DNA of 64,000 nucleotides from an uncultured Flavihumibacter sp. (GCA_902168105.1 CABHOY010000049.1:62001-126000); one strand, 5' to 3'; shown: positions 27,287 to 36,113, counted from the first letter of the stretch. Notes: generated by a model from the sequence alone, not told the origin. Program-made: numbers and translations.

Positions 27287-28069
27287 ATGATCGTTCTGTC
27301 CATTGCAATACAAAAAGGCGGTTCAGGCAAAACAACCACGGCACTGAATCTTGCAGCCGCCTTCCAGCGGATGGGAAAGAGCGTGCTGCTCATTGACCTT
27401 GACCCACAGGCCAATCTTACCCAATCACTTGGTATCGCGGACGATTCGGACCTGAGTATATATGAACTGCTAAAGCAAGCTGCCTCCGGCGAGCTGACAG
27501 ATGTCAACAAGGCAATTGTGGAAACGGCCGTATTACCTCTTATTCCTGCCAATCTCGAGCTGGCCAGCGCTGAACTGGAACTGGTAAGCATGTATGGCAG
27601 AGAACAATTGTTGAACCAGATACTCGGTCAGCTGGATGATACCTACGATATGGTCGTGATCGATTGTCCGCCGGCAGTAGGTATGCTGACAGTCAATGCC
27701 CTTGCTGCCAGCAATTATGTGTTAATGCCCCTGCAGGCGGAATTCCTGCCATTTAAAGGTGTACAGCGTTTTGTGAAGAATGTACAGCTGATCAAAAAGC
27801 AGTTGAATAAAAGGCTGGAAATACTGGGTATTGTATTGACAAAATTTGACGAACATAAAAGTATGCATCGTCAGATCAGGTCACAGTTACAGGACCTGTA
27901 CCCCGGTTGGGTGCTGGAGGCCGGTATTCGTAGTAATATCTCCCTGGCGAAAGCGCAGGAGCAATCCGAAGATATTTTCACATTTGATACTAATGCCAAT
28001 GGCGCAAAAGATTATTACGCCCTGGCGACAGAAATAAAAGAACGCCTTTTAACAGTGGCTGAACAATAG
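27287..28069 (+). CDS. ParA/Soj-type ATPase inside the eCIS cargo block
   Basis: The 260-aa product is a ParA-type P-loop ATPase: the deviant Walker A KGGSGKTTT starts at residue 10, a switch region follows in LLIDLDPQANLTQSLG, and the Walker B/A-prime pattern is in DMVVIDCPPAVGMLTVNAL. This length and the N-terminal Walker box without a DNA-binding extension match chromosomal Soj/ParA proteins. No ParB gene or parS-like site was found nearby. ATP-dependent dimers of this family bind DNA nonspecifically and position cargo in the cell. Here it may position particles or effectors, which is an inference from the location between effector genes. Confidence 0.9.
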   Translation: MIVLSIAIQKGGSGKTTTALNLAAAFQRMGKSVLLIDLDPQANLTQSLGIADDSDLSIYELLKQAASGELTDVNKAIVETAVLPLIPANLELASAELELVSMYGREQLLNQILGQLDDTYDMVVIDCPPAVGMLTVNALAASNYVLMPLQAEFLPFKGVQRFVKNVQLIKKQLNKRLEILGIVLTKFDEHKSMHRQIRSQLQDLYPGWVLEAGIRSNISLAKAQEQSEDIFTFDTNANGAKDYYALATEIKERLLTVAEQ

Positions 28070-28093
28070 CCCACTTCATTAAAATCGATAGAT

Positions 28094-29620
28094 ATGAAAA
28101 CGAGTAATAGTCGTCGCTATCGGAGACATCGTAACCCCGAGAAAACAGATAGAAAAGAAGGACCTTTCTTCAGCCCTTCAAAACCCATACAAACAAAAGA
28201 AAATGCTTTCTTCCAACCGAAGCTGAGCATTGGCGCCCCGGGAGACCAGTATGAAAAGGAGGCAGACAGTGTTGCGGACAAAGTTGTGAACCGTCCGGCA
28301 GCGGCAGAAGGAACAGCAGTACAGCGGAAAGAAATTTCTGCAGTACAGGCTATGCCTGAAAAGAAGGAGGAAGAAAAGAACGTGCAGAAAAAAGGAGGTG
28401 TAGATAAGGAAGAAGAGAAAACGGTACAGAAGAAATCCGGGCCTGATAAAAAGGAAGAGGAGAAACCTGTTCAGAAGAAGTCAGAACCTGATAAAAAGGA
28501 GGAAGAGAAGCCAGTACAGAAAAAGGACGATAAAGGTAAGGAAGAAGAGAAACTGCAAAAGAAATCTGAACCTGAGAAGGAAGAGGATACCGCTGTGCAA
28601 AAGAAAGAAGAGCCGGAAAAAAAGCCAGCTGCTGATGAAGTGCTGAAGGAAGAAAAAGAAGAAAAGAAAGGAGGAGCGCCTGCGGTAATGGCAAAGGAAA
28701 ATAATGGGGGCGGTGCACAGGAAGGCAGTGCTCAGTTAGCCCAGCAACTGAAAGATCAGCGGGGGGATGGGGCGCCGCTTCCCCGCGACGTACGGAACGA
28801 AATGGGCGATTCTATAGGAGCCGATTTTGGTAATGTGCGTATTCATACAGGAGAGAAAGCAACAGCGTTGAGTAACGAGTTAGGTGCACAGGCTTTTACA
28901 CATGGTAACGACGTTTATTTCAACAGTGGTAAATATGATACGGATTCATCTGCCGGTAAACATCTTCTGGCGCATGAACTGACCCATGTAGTGCAACAGG
29001 GAGCAGCACCTGCTATTGAAGGTAAGCCATCCTCTGCTTCTGCAGCTCATAGCACTCCTGGAGTACAACGGGAGATCTCAACTCCTTTGCCTGAAGGGGT
29101 GGAACCGGGTAAAAAATCAAAGATCGCAAAGTTTCCCATTGGTGATTTTACCGTAGTGGTAAAACCAGACAGGAAGGCTACAAAAGCTGATAAGGTGCCA
29201 GCGAATAATGCGAAAACAAATGGCGGTATCAGCGTTAGTTTTTCACTGAAATATAATAAGCAAAAAAGGATCGAGAGTGTTACTATTTCCAAGAAACTGA
29301 CTATTCAGACCATCTATGGAAAGAAAGCCACTTCATCTTCTGATTCTGCTTATGGAAGAGGGCATATTAAGGCTGACAAGGACGCCGGGCATGGTACGCT
29401 TGGTTTCCACGAAGGAAGTCATGGGACCGATTTTATGGAGTATGTAAAGTCCCATCCTTTCCCGGAGATCGTAATAGAAACGCCTGTTACCAAGAAGGAA
29501 TTTAAAGAACTGAAAAAGAATTGGAAGGAAGAATTCAAAACTTATGTTGATGACATGCACAGCACCAGCAAGGCTGCTACTGATGATGTGACCGACCCTC
29601 CTGTTCCGGCTGTACCCTGA
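28094..29620 (+). CDS. eCIS-core (DUF4157) effector 3 with Lys/Glu repeat region and a second HExxH motif
   Basis: The 508-aa product is a shorter paralogue of effectors 1 and 2. The N-terminus has FF at 25-26 and 39-40 followed by PKLSIG and a Y-E-K-E-A-D segment. Residues about 97-178 are six imperfect units of roughly 15 aa built on V-Q-K-K and K-E-E-E. The eCIS core follows (about 228-302) with HELTH at 294-298. The C-terminal domain (about 350-508) has a different motif HEGSH at 439-443, which could be a zinc-metallopeptidase centre, followed by acidic and basic helices. It starts 24 bases after the ParA gene, suggesting the same transcript. Proteolytic activity is a guess from the motif. 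Confidence 0.8.
   Translation: MKTSNSRRYRRHRNPEKTDRKEGPFFSPSKPIQTKENAFFQPKLSIGAPGDQYEKEADSVADKVVNRPAAAEGTAVQRKEISAVQAMPEKKEEEKNVQKKGGVDKEEEKTVQKKSGPDKKEEEKPVQKKSEPDKKEEEKPVQKKDDKGKEEEKLQKKSEPEKEEDTAVQKKEEPEKKPAADEVLKEEKEEKKGGAPAVMAKENNGGGAQEGSAQLAQQLKDQRGDGAPLPRDVRNEMGDSIGADFGNVRIHTGEKATALSNELGAQAFTHGNDVYFNSGKYDTDSSAGKHLLAHELTHVVQQGAAPAIEGKPSSASAAHSTPGVQREISTPLPEGVEPGKKSKIAKFPIGDFTVVVKPDRKATKADKVPANNAKTNGGISVSFSLKYNKQKRIESVTISKKLTIQTIYGKKATSSSDSAYGRGHIKADKDAGHGTLGFHEGSHGTDFMEYVKSHPFPEIVIETPVTKKEFKELKKNWKEEFKTYVDDMHSTSKAATDDVTDPPVPAVP
28382..28627 (+). repeat. Imperfect 45-bp tandem repeats inside effector 3
   Basis: Six in-frame units of about 13-15 codons, each beginning V/L-Q-K-K and rich in Lys and Glu. 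All units stay in frame, so the repeat is part of the protein, probably an extended charged linker between the N-terminal signal region and the eCIS core. Confidence 0.75.
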
Positions 29621-29649
29621 TATGCGAGTTAATACATTGTTACCTATAG

Positions 29650-29684
29650 GCTGTGGTATCGTATGTTTCTTATTATACCACAGC
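29650..29684. other. Hairpin between effector 3 and effector 2
   Basis: A 10-bp perfect stem (GCTGTGGTAT at 29650-29659; ATACCACAGC at 29675-29684) with a 15-base loop and no T run after it. It lies in the 90-bp gap before effector 2. It could stabilise or process the mRNA or partly terminate transcription. Confidence 0.5.
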
Positions 29685-29710
29685 TAATGAATATTGTCTA
29701 TCTCTGAGAA

Positions 29711-32700
29711 ATGATAAAAGCAACTGATAATAAAAGTTCTTCCACGAAGGCAAAGCAACAACAGCCTGCAGGTGATTCCTTTTTCGGAAAGGACGAAGGA
29801 AGCAATGCTTTTTTCGGAGAGAAAGAAACAGCGAAAGCCCCCTTTTTCGTTCAACGGAAACTTACTATTGGAAAGCCTGATGATCATTATGAAAAACAGG
29901 CAGACCAGGTAGCGGACAAAGTAGTGCAGCGGATGAGCCAACCTGCTGCTATAGAAACAAAGGCGGCAGCACCTGCTCCTGTCAGTACGGTTCCTTCCGG
30001 GCATGTACCTGCGGCAGCGGCGCAACCGGGAGCATTGCAGATGAAGGAGCAGGAAGGAAAGGAAGAAGAAATCTCAGCTGAAGAGAAGAAGGTGCAACGT
30101 AAGCCGATCTTCGATAGTATGGGGGACCCACCTGATAATATTCAGAAGAAAGAGAGCGGTGCAGTTCCTGACAGCGGAGCAAAAGATACAGCCAACAGCG
30201 GACTGGAAGCACGTTTACAGAAGACGAAAGGTGCTGGTACACCACTGCCTTCTGATACCAGGACGGCCATGGAATCGTCCATCGGTGCAGACTTCAGTAA
30301 TGTCCGGGTACATACAGGCAATGAAGCTGCAGAACTGAGCAACGACCTGCAGGCGCAGGCGTTCACTCATGGCAATGATATTTATTTCAACGATAATAAA
30401 TTTGATGCGACCAGCAGCACGGGCAGACATCTGCTGGCACATGAGCTGACGCATACAGTACAACAGGGTGCTGCTGTACAAAAGAAGGCAGATCCTGCAC
30501 TGAGCGATGCGATACAACGGGCGCCAGCAGCTAAACCAGCAGCAGTGCCGTCGGCTGCTCCGGGGGAGGTGGTGAACATCTCATCGGGCAGCTTCAATCC
30601 ATCAGCAAACCTGGCGGAAGCTATTAAAGGTGCCGGTCGCAAGGGCCTGGACGTAAATATTAACGCGGGAAAGATAGCGGGAGCGGGCGTGATCAAAGTG
30701 AGAGAGAAGGACGGTGTGATGGAAAGTCTGAAGAATGCTTACCTGCCCTTGAACATGCCGATGTTCAGCGCTGCTAACCCGATGCTTGCAGTAAGACTTG
30801 CTAACGGCGAAGTAAGCGGTTTTGCTACCATCGGTCAAAGCAATGCACCGGAAGCGATTCCCCAATGGCTGCGTAAGAATGGTAAAGCACTCGGTTGGCT
30901 GACAGGTATAGATGTAGAGAACGTACTTTCAAAAGCCACGAATACTTTTGAAAACGGGGCCTTTACTTTTACCCTGAATGGTGTTAAAGTGAAGGTAGGC
31001 AGCTTTGCAGAAGCAACGATGGACCTGGGCTTTGTAAACATGAAGCCATCGGCGCATGTGACAGCAGAACTAGACATCAATGGAGTAGCCAAAGGTAATC
31101 TTGACATTACATTGGTAGAAGATAAGATGTCTGGAGAAGGTGCATTTGGCGTGAGCTTCAAAGGCTTCTCAGGAGAGATAGCGGCGAAGTTCCAGGAAGG
31201 AGTGCTTGATGTGAAAGGCATGGTGGGTTACTCTGGTGACAGGTTGAGTGGTTCACTGATGTTGGTGATGACCGATAAGAAGACAGCGGACAATTTTGCG
31301 AAGACGCAACTGGGAGGGGCACCCGCCGAAGAAGCGGTACCACCGGCAGACGTACCGGCCGCAGAAGGCAAAGGCCCTCGTGGTATAGCTGGTATGGGCA
31401 CGCTGACCTTCAATATGACGGAATGGTTTGCTGGTAGTGTGAATGTGATCGTAGATGGTAAAGGCTTTGTGACAGTGATCGGTAAGATCGCACCACCGAA
31501 AGAGATCATCCTGTTCCAGCAGAAAGACTACAACAAAGAATTATTCAAGCTGGAAGCGCGTGCCGCTTATGGCTTACCAGTGATAGGCAATGTATTTGTG
31601 TTTGCGAACATGGCCCTGATCGCATTGGCGAAAGTTGGCCCTGCGAAGATCTATAACATAGAAGTAGCGGGTACTTATTCTAATGATCCTGATATAGCGA
31701 AGAATATTTCCTTGTCTGGATCATTGAACATGTCAGCTTATGCCGGTCTGCGTTTACGTGCAGAAGGTGGTGCAGGTATTGAACTGGCTGGACATGATCT
31801 GAAGGTGGGTGTAGGTATTAACGCAGATGCAGGTGTGAAAGGTTATGTAGACGCACGGCCGACGATCGGTTACCGTGATCCGGGAGAGTTCTTCTTCAAA
31901 GGGCATATGGAAATAGCGGCACAACCATTCTTAGGTTTGAGTGGTGATCTGTTTGTAGAACTGGATAGTCCGTGGTGGTCGCCGTTACCGGATAAGAAAT
32001 GGACATGGCCGATAGGTGCACTTGAATATCCTTTGCCTGGGGAATTTGGTATAGGCGCAGACATGGAATATGTGTTAGGCTCTGGTAAAGTACCTGAAGT
32101 GACATTCAGTGAGGCGAAATTCGATGGAGCGAAGTTCATGACGGATCTAGTGGATGATCATGTACCATCGAAGAGTGGCGGGGGAGATAAAGACAAGCAG
32201 GGTAAGTTCGTTGATGGCGGGGCAGCAGGCGCCACCCCACCTGCAGGTGCAGCGCCACCAGCTGCGGCACCGGGTAAACCGGCAGCAGGAGGTAAACCGG
32301 GAGCTGGCGGTCCGGCGGGCGGTGCTGGAAAGGGTAAGGAAAAGGACAAAGGTAAAGCGGACCCTGAAGCAATGAAGAACTTTGCAGCTGCCATGAAGAA
32401 GGTAAAAGAACTGGAAGGTCATAAGCCAATGACGCGTACCGAACTAAGCGCAGTTTTAGATGGAATCAAAAAGCAATTTAATATAACGGGAATTAGTTTT
32501 AAAGCGCAAGGTACCGATCTCTGGATTGTAACAGGTATTATGGCCGGCATGCCGAATAAGCAATCTGTTAAGGTGAAAGCAAGTATGAAACCCGGAGACG
32601 AGAAAGATGAGACAGGACAGAACAAGGAGGCTGAACAGCGACTCGTGGAAGGTATTAACGCATTGAAAGCCAAAGATAAAATAACCGCCGCTGGCGATAA

Positions 32701-33664
32701 ACAACTTACAAGACCAGAAGCAGAGCAGGTAGCAGCTGCTGTTGAAAAATCACACGAAAAAACATTCAAATCGATCACTGTTGTTGATAAAAAGGATCAC
32801 TGGAATTATCTTTATGTGCAGAGAATGAAGAAGAAGGATGAGGTGCCGGGAAGTGGGGTTGCTACTGCAGCTACAATTCCTCCGGGATTCAAAGTAGGTG
32901 CGCATTTTAAATATAAAGGCGATATATACAGGATCAGCGAGATATATAAAGACCAGGATAAGGTGCATATGATAGACGTGAGAAAGATCCTATCTAATAA
33001 GACCTTCAAGAAAGAAAGTGGTAACAGATGGCCTGGTGAGATGATCTTTATAATTAGTAAGGCTGTTGCAGCAGGACAAGTGGTTGAATATAATGATCCT
33101 GTTCCTCCAATAAGGGAGCTGCCGAAAAGTTGGAGCCCGGGTAGTAAGAGTATACGTCCACGGCTGTATGAGAATATGCATGGCTGGAAGAAGAAACGGG
33201 ATGAGATCTATAATCATCCTACCAGAGGCAGGAACTTTATGGTCGCCAAGGCGCTGAGTGCCAGGGATAAGGCAAGGAAAGGCAATGATACTGAATGGAA
33301 GCAGCTGTCATTACATTATCCTACTAAGTCAGGCAATCGCCAGGAAGGCGTTATGATTGTCGATGAAAATGCGGATTATAAGACATATGAACCAGCGAAA
33401 GCTAAATACGAAGTGGACCATATCGACGATCTTGGCATGTTATGGACAGCCAGAGGACGTGATACCCATGACGGTGAAAGAGAGCAGCAGGTAATAGGAG
33501 ATAATAATCTGCGTTTAATAACAAAGCAGCATAACGGGAAGAAGAGTGGTGAAACATATGAGCTATCTGTAGGACCCGGATTTCAGAGTAAAATAGCAGA
33601 CAATGATATAAAGAACGCGAAGTCGATACGAGGAAAAGGCGGTGCGTACGAAGCATTCCTGTAA
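29711..33664 (+). CDS. eCIS-core (DUF4157) effector 2, paralogue of effector 1, with HNH-like nuclease tip
   Basis: The 1317-aa product is aligned with effector 1 from its first codon: FF motifs, eCIS core with HELTH at 244-248, beta-rich middle and Pro/Ala/Gly linker. The DNA of 30923-32418 equals 23841-25336 base for base. From about residue 906 it diverges, keeping only a weakly similar module (MTRTELSAVLDGIKKQ ... NKQSVKVKA), and from about 1040 it is unrelated. The tip holds YEVDHIDD (H1237), GDNNLRLITKQHNGKKSG (N1266, H1274), the arrangement of HNH/His-Me finger endonucleases. It probably delivers a DNase. An 89-bp gap with a hairpin precedes it; a WD40 gene follows 13 bases after. Confidence 0.85.
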   Translation: MIKATDNKSSSTKAKQQQPAGDSFFGKDEGSNAFFGEKETAKAPFFVQRKLTIGKPDDHYEKQADQVADKVVQRMSQPAAIETKAAAPAPVSTVPSGHVPAAAAQPGALQMKEQEGKEEEISAEEKKVQRKPIFDSMGDPPDNIQKKESGAVPDSGAKDTANSGLEARLQKTKGAGTPLPSDTRTAMESSIGADFSNVRVHTGNEAAELSNDLQAQAFTHGNDIYFNDNKFDATSSTGRHLLAHELTHTVQQGAAVQKKADPALSDAIQRAPAAKPAAVPSAAPGEVVNISSGSFNPSANLAEAIKGAGRKGLDVNINAGKIAGAGVIKVREKDGVMESLKNAYLPLNMPMFSAANPMLAVRLANGEVSGFATIGQSNAPEAIPQWLRKNGKALGWLTGIDVENVLSKATNTFENGAFTFTLNGVKVKVGSFAEATMDLGFVNMKPSAHVTAELDINGVAKGNLDITLVEDKMSGEGAFGVSFKGFSGEIAAKFQEGVLDVKGMVGYSGDRLSGSLMLVMTDKKTADNFAKTQLGGAPAEEAVPPADVPAAEGKGPRGIAGMGTLTFNMTEWFAGSVNVIVDGKGFVTVIGKIAPPKEIILFQQKDYNKELFKLEARAAYGLPVIGNVFVFANMALIALAKVGPAKIYNIEVAGTYSNDPDIAKNISLSGSLNMSAYAGLRLRAEGGAGIELAGHDLKVGVGINADAGVKGYVDARPTIGYRDPGEFFFKGHMEIAAQPFLGLSGDLFVELDSPWWSPLPDKKWTWPIGALEYPLPGEFGIGADMEYVLGSGKVPEVTFSEAKFDGAKFMTDLVDDHVPSKSGGGDKDKQGKFVDGGAAGATPPAGAAPPAAAPGKPAAGGKPGAGGPAGGAGKGKEKDKGKADPEAMKNFAAAMKKVKELEGHKPMTRTELSAVLDGIKKQFNITGISFKAQGTDLWIVTGIMAGMPNKQSVKVKASMKPGDEKDETGQNKEAEQRLVEGINALKAKDKITAAGDKQLTRPEAEQVAAAVEKSHEKTFKSITVVDKKDHWNYLYVQRMKKKDEVPGSGVATAATIPPGFKVGAHFKYKGDIYRISEIYKDQDKVHMIDVRKILSNKTFKKESGNRWPGEMIFIISKAVAAGQVVEYNDPVPPIRELPKSWSPGSKSIRPRLYENMHGWKKKRDEIYNHPTRGRNFMVAKALSARDKARKGNDTEWKQLSLHYPTKSGNRQEGVMIVDENADYKTYEPAKAKYEVDHIDDLGMLWTARGRDTHDGEREQQVIGDNNLRLITKQHNGKKSGETYELSVGPGFQSKIADNDIKNAKSIRGKGGAYEAFL
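30923..32418 (+). repeat. 1,496-bp identical tract, copy 2 (effector 2)
   Basis: Direct-repeat partner of 23841-25336 on the same strand. Upstream of it, back to the start codons, the two genes differ at scattered sites; downstream they diverge within about 20 bases. Confidence 0.9.
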
Positions 33665-33677
33665 ATAAAAATTAACG

Positions 33678-34664
33678 ATGGAACTAAAATTTAAGAACGA
33701 AGGACCGGTATTAAGCATGGCCGTAAGCCCGGATGGGAAATGGCTGGCTGTGGGCAAACTTGTTGACAAAGACCGTAATCCCAGTCTGACGATCTGGAAT
33801 ACAGCCACATGGGAATGTGTTGTGGAAGAGGAGGCCGGGAATGTATCCAGTATATTGAGCCTTTCTTTTAACAGGCATAGTGATACACTGGCATATCTGA
33901 TCGCGATAGACTATATCAGGTTTTTTAACATGAAGGATATGTACCTGCAGAAAGAGATCCCTTTTGACAGTCCCCAGAAGGTGCGTTATGCCGCCCATAA
34001 GGATCTGTTGCTGGTGGTTGGCAGGGAGGTATCTGTGTTGGATAAGAATGATGATGAGTTGTGGAGCTATAATAAGTATAAAGCCTTCGATAGTACGAAA
34101 GGCCTGCCTGCGGAAGTAGTTAAGGATTATTATAAGATGCCGGATTGGGTACAAACTGCATCTTATGGTAACCTGCCTGCAGGAGCAGCGTTCTTTAAAC
34201 AGGACAGTGCCGTCATTATTACCGGGAATAATGAAAATAAGTTTTCTGTTTATGATATCGGGTCCGGAAAGCGAAAAGAGCAATATCCCGGAGGCGTATT
34301 ACAGGCAGGCCACATAGAGATAGATAAATCCGAGAAGTATCTGTTTGTGACGGCACGGTTGCCATATGCTGATCTGCTTTGGGAACTACCGGAAATGGAA
34401 AGACGGTTACCGCAGTACCTGAATGAAGATTTTGAAGGATCCTCCGGCTTCAGTTTTCATCCTTCTTCCCGCTATTTCGCTATCGGTGGGTTAGGTGGGA
34501 AAGTGTTCCTCAGAAGTATATCGACTGGTGAATTCCTGATGGAAAAAGATATACATGATGACGCAGTAAAGGCACTGCAATTCAGTGCCGATGGAAAGCT
34601 GCTGATATCGGGAGGGATGGATGGCAGGGTTGTTATTACTGACATTACAGAATATCTGACGTGA
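33678..34664 (+). CDS. WD40-repeat beta-propeller protein next to effector 2
   Basis: The 328-aa cytoplasmic-looking protein has repeated WD40-type blades: VLSMAVSPDGKWLAVG near the start, SILSLSFNRHSDTLAYL, GFSFHPSSRYFAIGGLGGKVFL and ALQFSADGKLLISGGMDGRVV at the end, so it probably closes as a propeller. WD40 proteins are binding scaffolds without enzymatic activity. It begins 13 bases after effector 2, in the same place as the 214-aa unknown after effector 1. It could be an inhibitor, chaperone or adaptor for the nuclease tip; the sequence does not decide this. Confidence 0.8.
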   Translation: MELKFKNEGPVLSMAVSPDGKWLAVGKLVDKDRNPSLTIWNTATWECVVEEEAGNVSSILSLSFNRHSDTLAYLIAIDYIRFFNMKDMYLQKEIPFDSPQKVRYAAHKDLLLVVGREVSVLDKNDDELWSYNKYKAFDSTKGLPAEVVKDYYKMPDWVQTASYGNLPAGAAFFKQDSAVIITGNNENKFSVYDIGSGKRKEQYPGGVLQAGHIEIDKSEKYLFVTARLPYADLLWELPEMERRLPQYLNEDFEGSSGFSFHPSSRYFAIGGLGGKVFLRSISTGEFLMEKDIHDDAVKALQFSADGKLLISGGMDGRVVITDITEYLT

Positions 34665-34733
34665 TCACCTGGAAATAGTTAAAGTGAGCGGTCGTTCCCG
34701 CGAAATAAAATAGTTTGAATTAGCCTCAAAGTT

Positions 34734-36113
34734 ATGATTGATAATACCATGAATGCCGGAGCCTTACAGGAGTACCTCACATGGCTGCAAACCGAAATGC
34801 GGAAGCGGCTGTCCCAATATTTTGGCGCCGAAACCGGAACAGTCCCTACAATACCCGATGATAATATTCAGCCAGGTAATGCCTGGCCCGATGCCCCACT
34901 GACAAAATTCATCCATGAGAATGAACTGGATAAAGACGCGCAGTTACTGCTTATTATGGCATTAGCTCCGCATATCAACGCGGTGTTCTTTGAAGATCTT
35001 ATTCACGAATACCTGGTGGATAAGGGTGATTTTCCACTGATAGGTTGTGTGAAAGGCACGCAGTTCCGGGGATTATTGCCGACCGGAGATACCTTTTTGT
35101 TCCTGCTGGGAGGAATGGACCTGTCAGTCCGCATCAGTAAGATGCAATTGCTGGGCGAATCCCATCTCTTTGCAAAACGGCAGGTATTATGGCTGGAAAA
35201 GCCGGAGGAAGGAGAGCCTGCCATGAGCGGGAAGATAGTGATGTCACAGGAGTACATTGATCTGTTCCTGACGGGCTCCTATGCGAAGCCCCGTTTCGGG
35301 AACGACTTCCCGGCGGAAAGTATTACAACACCATTGGACTGGCAGGACCTTGTATTGAACGCACAGACCATGGAGCAGTTGCATGAACTGAAGAAATGGT
35401 TACGCCTGAAGGATAAGCTGAGAGCCACCAATAAGCGCCTGAAGCCTGGTTATCGTGCGTTATTCTATGGCCCTCCGGGAACGGGTAAGACCCTCTCCGC
35501 CTGTCTGCTTGGGAAACGTGATCCTGCGGAGGATCCGGACAACACACAGGAGGACTTTGACGTATTCCGTATTGACCTGTCGTTGGTAGTGTCCAAGTTT
35601 ATTGGGGAAACAGAAAAGAACCTGTCTCATTTATTTGACAAGGCAGAACATAAGAACTGGATATTGTTCTTTGACGAAGCCGATGCATTATTCGGCAAGC
35701 GTACGAATATCAGGGATGCACATGACAAATACGCTAACCAGGAGATCGCCTATCTGTTACAGCGTATTGAAAATTATAATGGCCTGGTAATACTGGCGTC
35801 CAACTTTAAAAATAATATTGATCCCGCTTTCTCCAGGCGTTTTCAGTCTATCATACAATTCCCTATGCCCAACCAGGCAGAGCGCCTGCAACTCTGGAAA
35901 ATGATCCTGCCAGACCATATGATGGAAAGAGAGGGAATACAGGATAAAGTGTCTGCCATGCATGAAATTTCCGGTGCGTCTATTATCAACGTTGCACAAT
36001 ATTGTTTTCTGAAGAACATGCAGAAGGACGGGCAGATCTCGCCAGTATCTGCAAATGACCTGGAAGAAGGACTGATAAGAGAATTTAATAAGGAAGGCAA
36101 GATATATAAATAA
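34734..36113 (+). CDS. AAA+ ATPase of the contractile injection system (Afp15-like)
   Basis: The 459-aa product has an N-terminal region of about 200 residues and one AAA+ module: Walker A GPPGTGKT at 246-253, Walker B ILFFDEADALFGKR near 305, a sensor-1 region LVILASNFKNNIDPAFSRRF with Arg finger candidates, and a C-terminal lid. An ATPase of this type is the standard last gene of Afp-like loci; in Afp it is needed for correct assembly. It follows the WD40 gene after 69 bases and is the last eCIS gene in the window. An alternative ATG lies at 34749. Confidence 0.88.
   Translation: MIDNTMNAGALQEYLTWLQTEMRKRLSQYFGAETGTVPTIPDDNIQPGNAWPDAPLTKFIHENELDKDAQLLLIMALAPHINAVFFEDLIHEYLVDKGDFPLIGCVKGTQFRGLLPTGDTFLFLLGGMDLSVRISKMQLLGESHLFAKRQVLWLEKPEEGEPAMSGKIVMSQEYIDLFLTGSYAKPRFGNDFPAESITTPLDWQDLVLNAQTMEQLHELKKWLRLKDKLRATNKRLKPGYRALFYGPPGTGKTLSACLLGKRDPAEDPDNTQEDFDVFRIDLSLVVSKFIGETEKNLSHLFDKAEHKNWILFFDEADALFGKRTNIRDAHDKYANQEIAYLLQRIENYNGLVILASNFKNNIDPAFSRRFQSIIQFPMPNQAERLQLWKMILPDHMMEREGIQDKVSAMHEISGASIINVAQYCFLKNMQKDGQISPVSANDLEEGLIREFNKEGKIYK

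Noticed and set aside
28382..28627. 45-bp repeats considered as a CRISPR-like or minisatellite array
   Set aside because: Units are contiguous, imperfect and all in frame in a coding gene; there are no unique spacers.
22629..33664. Duplication by an insertion sequence or composite transposon
   Set aside because: No transposase, terminal inverted repeats or target-site duplications were found around either copy; homology starts at the start codons.
1..36113. The locus considered as an active prophage or a type VI secretion system
   Set aside because: No capsid, terminase, integrase or lysis genes and no TssJLM membrane complex are seen; the Afp-like order with eCIS-core proteins fits an extracellular system.
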